A stretch of DNA of 7,650 bases from Labilibaculum sp. Lineage in GTDB: Bacteria; Bacteroidota; Bacteroidia; Bacteroidales; Marinifilaceae. The first letter of the stretch is position 1. The number at the start of each line of letters is the position of its first letter. The position numbers were made by a program, and so were the translations under genes. The notes under the pieces are model-generated. The model did no database searches. It saw only the letters and a list, made by a program, of their open reading frames with translations, and had not been told where the DNA came from. This document shows positions 1 to 5,999 of the stretch, piece by piece. The stretch spans positions 2,474-10,123 of the forward strand of contig JADGFH010000160.1 of the NCBI GenBank assembly GCA_016743925.1, written 5' to 3'.

Positions 1-88
1 AAAAGAAAGACAAAGGTCCATTTATGAACAAAATAATTACAAAATTGACTGTTTGATATAGTATGGAATTAACGTCTTTGAGTTGACA

Positions 89-117
89 AATAATTATACT
101 CATAAGCTATAATTATT
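89..117. repeat. 10-bp all-AT inverted repeat
   Basis: AATAATTATA at 89-98 is the exact reverse complement of TATAATTATT at 108-117, with a 9-nt loop between them. The stem is purely A/T, so the hairpin would be weak, and there is no adjacent T-tract on either strand. The repeat overlaps a TTGACA (83-88) / TATAAT (108-113) pair. It could be a protein-binding site, a weak hairpin or chance in AT-rich DNA. Confidence 0.4.
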
Positions 118-143
118 ACCATATATCTGAGTTTAGGTGGCAG

Positions 144-172
144 TTAATTGTTAGAGGTAATTTCACAATTAA
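144..172. repeat. 8-bp inverted repeat
   Basis: TTAATTGT at 144-151 is the exact reverse complement of ACAATTAA at 165-172, with a 13-nt loop. The arms are AT-rich and no T-run follows on either strand, so this is not a typical intrinsic terminator. It may have no function. Confidence 0.3.
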
Positions 173-254
173 GCATACATGTAAAAAAAGCATGGGGTTT
201 ATACAAGCTCAACAGAAGTAATATTGACTGAACTCAAAGGATAGAGATCCATGT

Positions 255-452
255 ATGAAATCATCGCAAGTAAATCTATTCCCAATGGAAATTTTGATTC
301 CTGAGATGGAAAGTGATGTACAAACAAAAAGATATTTCTTTAAGCGTAAATCAAATGAGGAAAATTTGGTAATACTTGATGAGAATAAAATAGGTGAAAA
401 CACTATCATTATGCCCCAATCTTGCGTGGATAATTATCCTAAATTCTTTTGA
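255..452 (+). CDS. doubtful small hypothetical protein (65 aa)
   Basis: This is a 65-codon frame from ATG to TGA, on the strand opposite all confident genes. The product is charged (many Lys and Glu), with no signal peptide, membrane span or motif that I recognise. An AAAGG at 236-240 lies 14 nt before this ATG and 10 nt before another ATG at 251, which opens a different, 17-codon frame. Its last 19 bases overlap the 3' end of the regulator gene in a tail-to-tail arrangement. It could be a small real gene, the remnant of a larger one, or chance. I recognise no family. Confidence 0.25.
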   Translation: MKSSQVNLFPMEILIPEMESDVQTKRYFFKRKSNEENLVILDENKIGENTIIMPQSCVDNYPKFF

Positions 453-2284
453 AAACTACTTGGAGTTTCTCCAGTAAATTTCTTAAATACTCGAAAAAAG
501 GTTGATTCTGAATTGAACCCACATTTATAAGCTATCGCAGAAATCTTCAGGTTTTCGGTATCTTTGTTTTTAAGCAAAGTTTTAAATTCTTCAACTCGAT
601 ATTTATTCACAAAATCGTTAAAATACAAGCCATTTTTTTCTTGAATAATGAGTGAAAGTATATTCGGAGAAACATCCAGAATATCGCCAAGCATTCTGAT
701 ACTCAATCTGGGTTCTAAAAATAATTTATCACGAACCATTAAATCAATAAGTTGATTGTAGTACTGTGTCATTTCTTCTTCAGAGATAAGAGCATCTTTC
801 TCTGGAATCGGCACATATCCATCTAATAATTCACGGTATCTTTTGCGTTTAATTACAACAATAGATTGGGTAAGTAAATAAACGAAAGCAGAGAGCAGAA
901 TAAATACAATTGCTAGAAACCAGATGTCATGCCACCATAATTTATCAATTTCGATGACAAAGGAATTTTCCAGCTCTTCTTTATTTTCAGAAGCCCACTT
1001 AAGCTTTATTTCATATTTTCCAGGCTTTAAGTCTGAAAAAATCAGATTAGCAACCTTGTCAATAATATAAACTTCATCAATACCACCACCTTTTACATGA
1101 ATAGAAGCAGATCCACCCTGATTGATCAATTTCGAAGTTAAGGTGGATTTGATATTGATCGCTCTTATTCCTTTCTTAAACTTAAAATAATCGGTTGCCA
1201 GAACATTGTCATCCAATATGACAAAATGATTATCATTCTCTTCCCCCTCACTTTGCAAATCGATTGATAAAGAATAAGAAAAATCACTAATAAGAAATGG
1301 ATCTGAGTAGGCACAATACTCATTATTCTTATCTCTCCCTTTTATACGAACATATAAGTTTTCACCACCAGGAATATTATCGAATGTGAAAGAATTCCTA
1401 TTTGTTTTTAAATCTTTAAATTGTGGAATTATAAAATTAAACTTAGAATCCCTAGCCATATCAATATAAAAATCATCTAAAGGCTTTGAATAATTGGAAA
1501 TCTTCCAATCTATTTTAATTGATGAGCTTGACAACACTTTCGATTGAAGAATCTTTGGTTGAACCATTGCCAAGGATGTGGTTCTGTTATCAGAAGTAAA
1601 ATTGACAAATTTACCGTCATAATGATTTAAGGAATGATCTTTAATGACAGAGCCAATTTCAGTCATTGGTAAATAAACAAGTAATCCATATTCTTCACCG
1701 GTAAATTCATGTCGCATTCCCTTCTTAATTTCATTTTCAGAAAGGCCTCTATTCCAAATTCGAACTTCGTCTACGCAACCATTAAAATAATGCAACTCAT
1801 TGTTATCAACAAATGCACCTATACTTAATTGATCGGGGATATATTTCCAATCAATATTTCCACTAACAAATTTTTCTTCCTTCAAGATTCCGTTCTGATA
1901 AACCTTAATGGATATTCCATCATAAACACCAGCAATATGGCACCACTGGTTCATTTCCAACACAATTCCGGGATTATAGGTCCAGTCCTGGCTTCGCATT
2001 TCGTTTGTCTTAATCATAAATCTCATTTTACCCTCATTAAAGGCAAGTGCAAAACCAGATTCATTGTATCTATTATCTACCAAATAAGAAATTGGAGCCC
2101 CCCAATTCGTATATTTATTCGGCTTAACCCAACATTCCACTGTAATTTGTTCAATTGGCCGCATCTGTGGATCTGAGCGAAACATAGCATAATTATCATA
2201 AAACTTAAGACATTGATTATCATTAGCCAACACCTCAAAACCATTAGCTACAATAACAATTAAAAAAAACAAACAATATTTCAT
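434..2284 (-). CDS. LamG/Fn3/Y_Y_Y-like transmembrane AraC-family regulator
   Basis: The 616-aa protein appears to be a one-protein membrane sensor and transcription regulator. Residues 1-20 are a signal peptide (cleavage near VLA|ND). Residues 24-205 form a LamG-like concanavalin-type jelly roll; WCHIAGVYDG (114-123) and FNGCVDEVRIWNRGLSENEI (167-186) are hallmark segments. Residues about 243-335 look Fn3-like. Residues about 340-447 resemble the Y_Y_Y domain that precedes the membrane in hybrid two-component sensors, with FSDLKPGKYEIKLKW at 416-430. One span lies at about 455-477 (preceded by LWWHDIW), then basic residues KRKRYR (479-484). The cytoplasmic tail carries both AraC helix-turn-helix units, about 527-548 and 579-611, ending in FKKFTGETPSSFQ. 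No kinase, receiver or beta-propeller repeat is present. By inference the lectin-like part senses a glycan and controls the adjacent hydrolase genes. The gene has its own upstream region, isolated from the operon by a terminator. Domain calls are from pattern; the Fn3 call is the weakest. Confidence 0.9.
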   Translation of the reverse strand: MKYCLFFLIVIVANGFEVLANDNQCLKFYDNYAMFRSDPQMRPIEQITVECWVKPNKYTNWGAPISYLVDNRYNESGFALAFNEGKMRFMIKTNEMRSQDWTYNPGIVLEMNQWCHIAGVYDGISIKVYQNGILKEEKFVSGNIDWKYIPDQLSIGAFVDNNELHYFNGCVDEVRIWNRGLSENEIKKGMRHEFTGEEYGLLVYLPMTEIGSVIKDHSLNHYDGKFVNFTSDNRTTSLAMVQPKILQSKVLSSSSIKIDWKISNYSKPLDDFYIDMARDSKFNFIIPQFKDLKTNRNSFTFDNIPGGENLYVRIKGRDKNNEYCAYSDPFLISDFSYSLSIDLQSEGEENDNHFVILDDNVLATDYFKFKKGIRAINIKSTLTSKLINQGGSASIHVKGGGIDEVYIIDKVANLIFSDLKPGKYEIKLKWASENKEELENSFVIEIDKLWWHDIWFLAIVFILLSAFVYLLTQSIVVIKRKRYRELLDGYVPIPEKDALISEEEMTQYYNQLIDLMVRDKLFLEPRLSIRMLGDILDVSPNILSLIIQEKNGLYFNDFVNKYRVEEFKTLLKNKDTENLKISAIAYKCGFNSESTFFRVFKKFTGETPSSFQKNLG

Positions 2285-2346
2285 AATTTATTGAAATCCT
2301 AATTCTCACATTGAAACATTTAGACACAAAATTTCATTTTAATAAA

Positions 2347-2354
2347 CAAATTTA
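2347..2354 (-). promoter_or_regulatory. Candidate Bacteroidota -7 box for the regulator gene
   Basis: On the minus strand this reads TAAATTTG, a full match to the TAnnTTTG consensus used by the Bacteroidota primary sigma factor, and it is the only perfect match in this intergenic region on that strand. It would place the transcript start near 2340 and give a leader of roughly 55 nt before the ATG. The expected -33 TTTG/TTG is not clear; only a TTTTCG about 22 nt upstream is present. In DNA this AT-rich a chance match is possible. Confidence 0.4.
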
Positions 2355-2395
2355 CAATTCCCTTTGTTTATAGCATCGAAAAATGTTAAAAAATG

Positions 2396-2407
2396 AAATG
2401 TACATTT
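2396..2407. promoter_or_regulatory. 12-bp palindrome, possible operator
   Basis: AAATGTACATTT is a perfect palindrome. The same bases also take part in an alternative longer hairpin, AAAAAATG (2388-2395) pairing with CATTTTTT (2403-2410). Its centre is about 60 bp upstream of the transcript start implied by the -7 box, a spacing common for activator sites. The palindrome is seen directly; its binding role is inference. Confidence 0.3.
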
Positions 2408-2686
2408 TTTATTGATATTAATAACAAAAGGAATAAATTAATTATACATGAAAGCTTACTACTCTTTTTTACTTTGATGTAAAATAAAAACTGCTCTGAA
2501 ATTTTCGTATTATCAAGTTAACCTTTTTATTCCCTATCGTAGTAATCAAATTCCAAGTATACAATAAATATTTTATTGCAAATGGAAAAATTAGACTGAC
2601 CTAAAATTATTAATCCAGTATTAATTCTACCGCAACTAGATAATGATTAGATACGCATCAATGCTAATTATCAACATTACAACAAT

Positions 2687-2719
2687 AAAAAAAGCACCTA
2701 CCAAAATGGCAGGTGCTTT
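2687..2719 (-). terminator. Intrinsic terminator of the GH20-sulfatase-GH20 operon
   Basis: Read on the minus strand, AAAGCACCT (2719-2711) pairs with AGGTGCTTT (2699-2691) in a 9-bp stem. A single mismatch and two further G-C pairs sit inside, closing on a 5-nt loop. A run of seven T (2693-2687) follows directly, its first three bases being part of the stem. The hairpin begins 5 nt after the TAA of the upstream GH20 gene. It should end the operon transcript and insulate the regulator gene. The opposite strand has only a short T-run after the stem, so one-way action is more likely. Confidence 0.9.
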
Positions 2720-2724
2720 ACTTT

Positions 2725-4338
2725 TTAATATTCAGTGCTAAAATTAATTCCTTGATTCTTCCAATGTTCTAAAAAGAAATTCAAATTAGATTGGAATAAT
2801 TTATAATCCTTCCGTTCATTTGCTGTCCATCCTACGGCCGCATAAGCTGCTAATCTTGGATAGGTCTGAAATTCTATATCCTTATTCGTAGGAGTCCATT
2901 CAGACCACATTTGAGTACCTAAGCCATAAATATTGTCAACATACTCTTCTTTTAATCCTTCAGGGATAGGTTCAAAATTATAAGCTTTTTCCAGAGAAAT
3001 ACTCTTGTAGCTATAATCCAGATAAGTAGAGCTATGCAACGAGTTAACGATAGCATATCCTTTTTCTGCAGCTGCATTTATTAAATCGATGTTTCCTTTC
3101 CAAAAATGCACAATAACATTTTTAGCTAAAGCAGTCTTTGCAGCCTCATCATTTTCCTTTTCTACTTGATCATGATGTACATTTATTCCCATAATTTCAT
3201 TCCATCCCATCATCCTACGTCCTTTAGACTCGATAAAGCTTGAAATATTATTGGTAAAGTACACTTGTAAATCTGCTGGAGTACTTAATTTTTTTTCTTT
3301 CATGTATTGATTTACATGTTCTGATTCTCTCCAAGCATCATAAGCCACCTCATCACCTCCAATATGAATCACTTTTGAAGGAAATAAAACAAATACTTCT
3401 TCAAGTACATCGTGAATAAACTGTATCACCTTAGGATCTGAAACATCATATATGTCTCTGAACCTTCCAAATTTTGCAGGAACTTCAATTTGTTTTTTGT
3501 CTGTGCCTATCCAAGGATAAGATGCTATAGAGGCACTTGCATGACCAGGCATTTCTATTTCTGGAACTACCGTAATTTGCCTCTCTGCAGCATAAGCTAC
3601 AATTTCTTTTATTTCTTCTTGTGTATAAAAACCACTATGAGATTCACCAGAAAATTCTGTGCTTTTCCACTTTTTAGGCCCTATTTGTGAGTCTTTTCTT
3701 TGTCCACCAACACTTGTAAGCTTAGGATATTTCTTAATTTCTATTCGCCACCCAGCATCATCTACCAAATGCCAATGAAAGGTATTCATTTTTAACAATG
3801 CCATTTGATCCAATACCTTCTTCACAAAATCAAATCCGTGAAAATAACGTGCTTCATCAAGCATGTAGGCGCGCCAAGAAAATCGAGGTTTATCTGAAAT
3901 ACGAACATTGTTAACTGAAATATCTCCCGATAATAATGCACCTTTTACTGGTAGTAATTGTCTTAATGTCTGTAACCCATAAAAAATGCCCTTCGAATTA
4001 ATGGCACTAATTAATATCGATTTCTTGCTAACATCCAATTTATATCCCTCATCACCTAAATCAGTGCTTAAGCCCTTATCTATTTTTAGAATAATTCCCT
4101 TTGTTCCTGTATTTGTTATAGGTAACTTCTTACCAATAACAGACACCAGCATAGTTTGCAAAAACTCTGCATTTATTGAATTTTTAGAAAGGTTTACAAT
4201 TTTTGTTTTTGAATTAATATTGAATTCCCCTTTGGCATGTTCGACTAATAATGGTTGAGGAATTACTCCAACATTTTGGGCTATTGCAGAAGTTGCAATC
4301 ATTAGTAATAATAATACAGTAAGTTGAATTTTATTCAT
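2725..4338 (-). CDS. Secreted GH20 beta-N-acetylhexosaminidase
   Basis: This 537-aa enzyme should remove terminal beta-linked GlcNAc or GalNAc from glycans by substrate-assisted catalysis through the substrate's acetamido group. A signal peptide with no lipobox Cys ends at SAIA|QN (residues 20/21), so the mature protein should be soluble in the periplasm or outside. Residues about 22-150 form the GH20b N-terminal domain and about 151-515 the catalytic barrel. Visible family residues are R156 and D161, HWHLVDDAGWR (188-198), PGH (264-266), the catalytic pair D329-E330 in HIGGDE, W379, W413, Y439/D441 and W478/E480. It carries a longer loop (about 212-235) and a longer segment after the catalytic pair than its operon paralogue, so substrate preference probably differs. 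The length is normal and the frame intact. It is the last gene of the operon; a strong terminator starts 5 nt past its stop codon. Natural substrate is unknown. Confidence 0.95.
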   Translation of the reverse strand: MNKIQLTVLLLLMIATSAIAQNVGVIPQPLLVEHAKGEFNINSKTKIVNLSKNSINAEFLQTMLVSVIGKKLPITNTGTKGIILKIDKGLSTDLGDEGYKLDVSKKSILISAINSKGIFYGLQTLRQLLPVKGALLSGDISVNNVRISDKPRFSWRAYMLDEARYFHGFDFVKKVLDQMALLKMNTFHWHLVDDAGWRIEIKKYPKLTSVGGQRKDSQIGPKKWKSTEFSGESHSGFYTQEEIKEIVAYAAERQITVVPEIEMPGHASASIASYPWIGTDKKQIEVPAKFGRFRDIYDVSDPKVIQFIHDVLEEVFVLFPSKVIHIGGDEVAYDAWRESEHVNQYMKEKKLSTPADLQVYFTNNISSFIESKGRRMMGWNEIMGINVHHDQVEKENDEAAKTALAKNVIVHFWKGNIDLINAAAEKGYAIVNSLHSSTYLDYSYKSISLEKAYNFEPIPEGLKEEYVDNIYGLGTQMWSEWTPTNKDIEFQTYPRLAAYAAVGWTANERKDYKLFQSNLNFFLEHWKNQGINFSTEY

Positions 4339-4403
4339 AGTTGTAATGCTTAATTGAAATATTCTAAAGCCATTTTGGTTTGCTAATTGTCAAAATAAAA
4401 TGC

Positions 4404-5963
4404 TTAATCTCCAAGTTGTTTTATCTTAAATTTATCATTATTTGCGGGCTCATGTTCTTTTTTCATAATAGCTTCCATCTGCTTCACAATTTTTGGATAT
4501 TTACTAGCCACATCATTTTCTTCTCGAATATCATTTTTCAAATCGTACAATTCAAGTTTTAAATTGTCTTTAAAAATATTATTCCGGATTCCCTTCCAAT
4601 TACCCATTCGCACAGCCTGTTGGCCGCCATATGAAGGAAACTCCCAATACAGAAAGTCATGTTCATTCTGCTGTTTCTCTTTCCCTTTTAAAACTGGCAG
4701 AAAACTTATTCCATCAATATTTTCTGGCACTTCGCATCCTCCTATTTCACAAAAAGTAGGTAATACATCCCAAAATGCTGATATGTGATTCGATTCTGAA
4801 TTTTCAGGAATAACTCCTGGCCAACTTGCAATCATAGGTACTCGAATACCACCCTCATAGGTAAATCCTTTTCCTCGTCCGTATTCAGATGCAAATGGTC
4901 CACCACTATTGAACCAAGGAGAATCTGATCCTCCATTATATGTTGGACCATTATCTGAAGTGAAAACAATTAGCGTATTATCATATATATCCATTGCTTT
5001 TAACTGCCTTATAAGCATTCCAATTTGTTCATCCATATATGAAACCATTGCAGCGTATGCAGCCCTAGGATATCTATTTGGGAAATAACTCTTATTCCCC
5101 AAATAAGGTTTCTCATCTCCAAATTTAGATACATAGTAATTTACCCATCGTTCTGGTGCCTGTAAAGGAACATGAGGTATTGGTGTTGCCCAATACATGA
5201 AAAATGGTTTGTTGTGTTCCTTAGGATCATTATCAATAATAAAACTTTGCAATTCTCGAAACATAACATCCGCAGAATAATCGTTCAAAGTAAACCTGGA
5301 ATAACTTTCCTTAGATAATGGATCTGCATTTGGGCTCAATTTTTCAACAGGAGCAACAGTATCATTTTCCAAATACAGCCTTTTATCATTTTTATACAAA
5401 TGAACAGGATAGTAAGTATGTGCTTGTCGTTGACAATTATAACCAACGAAAAAATCGAAGCCCATTTGCAATGGAGTAGCTTCTGTATGTGGTGCACCCA
5501 AGCCCCACTTCCCAATTATTGCAGTATTGTAACCAGCTTTTTTCAAAGAGCTTGCAATGGTTACAGTTCCTTTTTTAAGTGGTCGTTGCCCTTCAAGAGT
5601 TGAATCCTGAATCTGGGCGTGATAATTCCAAACATCACCACGCTCTTTCCATTCATCATTACCTCTTATTTGAGCATGTCCAGCATGTTTTCCTGTTAAT
5701 AACATACATCTTGAAGGAGCGCATACAGGAGCACCACAATAATGCTGTGTAAACATCATCCCTTCCGATGCTAATTGATCAATATTAGGAGTTTCTATTC
5801 TGTTTTGACCATAACAACCCAATTCTCCATAGCCCAAATCATCAGCTAGAATATAGATGATATTTGGTTTAAGCGTAGTCTGCTGAGCTGAACAATTTAA
5901 CGACAAGCTTAGCACAAAAAACAGAGCTAGCAATTGATTGCAAGTTTTCGATAATAAATGCAT
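4404..5963 (-). CDS. S1-family formylglycine-dependent sulfatase (arylsulfatase type)
   Basis: The 519-aa protein is an exported sulfate-ester hydrolase of the alkaline-phosphatase superfamily. The signal peptide ends near NCSA|QQ (residues 26/27). The core motif CAPSR (81-85) contains C81, which must be oxidised to formylglycine by a maturing enzyme not encoded here. Other active-site residues by family pattern are D41-D42, R85, K152 in GKWGLG, H264 in PIPHVPLQ, D337-N338 in TSDNG, and K365 in the GRGKGFTYEGG segment. The usual His two residues after K152 (GKWHLG in arylsulfatase A) is Gly here, a variant I recall from a bacterial arylsulfatase subgroup. FFVGYNCQRQAHTYYP (171-186) looks characteristic of that subgroup. 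Length is typical and the frame intact. The gene lies 36 bp after one GH20 gene and 65 bp before another, which suggests a sulfated GlcNAc or GalNAc substrate. The sulfate position and the S1 subfamily cannot be read from this sequence alone. Confidence 0.95.
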   Translation of the reverse strand: MHLLSKTCNQLLALFFVLSLSLNCSAQQTTLKPNIIYILADDLGYGELGCYGQNRIETPNIDQLASEGMMFTQHYCGAPVCAPSRCMLLTGKHAGHAQIRGNDEWKERGDVWNYHAQIQDSTLEGQRPLKKGTVTIASSLKKAGYNTAIIGKWGLGAPHTEATPLQMGFDFFVGYNCQRQAHTYYPVHLYKNDKRLYLENDTVAPVEKLSPNADPLSKESYSRFTLNDYSADVMFRELQSFIIDNDPKEHNKPFFMYWATPIPHVPLQAPERWVNYYVSKFGDEKPYLGNKSYFPNRYPRAAYAAMVSYMDEQIGMLIRQLKAMDIYDNTLIVFTSDNGPTYNGGSDSPWFNSGGPFASEYGRGKGFTYEGGIRVPMIASWPGVIPENSESNHISAFWDVLPTFCEIGGCEVPENIDGISFLPVLKGKEKQQNEHDFLYWEFPSYGGQQAVRMGNWKGIRNNIFKDNLKLELYDLKNDIREENDVASKYPKIVKQMEAIMKKEHEPANNDKFKIKQLGD

Positions 5964-5999
5964 TATATTCTATTGTTTAGTTACTTAATATTGTACAAC

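Larger units (their letters stand above)
1..254. other. AT-rich stretch without a convincing gene
   Basis: This DNA lies downstream of the regulator gene on its strand. I see no tRNA, rRNA, CRISPR or extended coding frame here. It does contain two perfect inverted repeats (89-98 with 108-117, and 144-151 with 165-172), listed separately. No GC-rich hairpin with a T-tract is visible that would serve as terminator for the regulator gene. Confidence 0.6.
2285..2686. other. Intergenic region upstream of the regulator gene
   Basis: About 400 bp of AT-rich DNA lie between the operon terminator and the regulator start codon. It holds a -7-type promoter box at 2347-2354, a 12-bp palindrome at 2396-2407, and a smaller inverted repeat TTTTAC/GTAAAA (2467-2472 and 2479-2484). 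An imperfect repeat, GATAATGATTAG at 2639-2650 against CTAATTATC at about 2663-2671, lies near the terminator. No coding frame of note is visible. Its length suggests regulatory content beyond a minimal promoter. Confidence 0.55.

Noticed and set aside
209..409. 66-aa minus-strand frame in the left region
   Set aside because: It is antisense to the other doubtful small frame, is rich in Ser/Phe/Ile as expected for complements of AT-rich DNA, and has no motif.
1829..2176. 115-aa open frame on the plus strand inside the regulator gene
   Set aside because: It lies fully inside a well-supported minus-strand gene with clear domains; the product has no recognisable motif, so it is an antisense shadow.
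3490..4258. Plus-strand open frames of 66 and 90 aa within the secreted GH20 gene
   Set aside because: Both are antisense to a gene whose catalytic motifs are intact; no family features are visible in either.
2701..4380. GCCATTTTGGT found in the terminator loop region (minus strand) and again at 4369-4379 (plus strand)
   Set aside because: An 11-mer shared between strands is expected several times by chance in a window of this size, and the second copy has no hairpin with a T-tract.
5880..5963. Possible lipoprotein signal in the sulfatase (Cys at residue 24, SLNC)
   Set aside because: Asn just before the Cys does not fit the lipobox, whereas CSA|QQ is a good signal peptidase I site; I treat it as a soluble exported protein.
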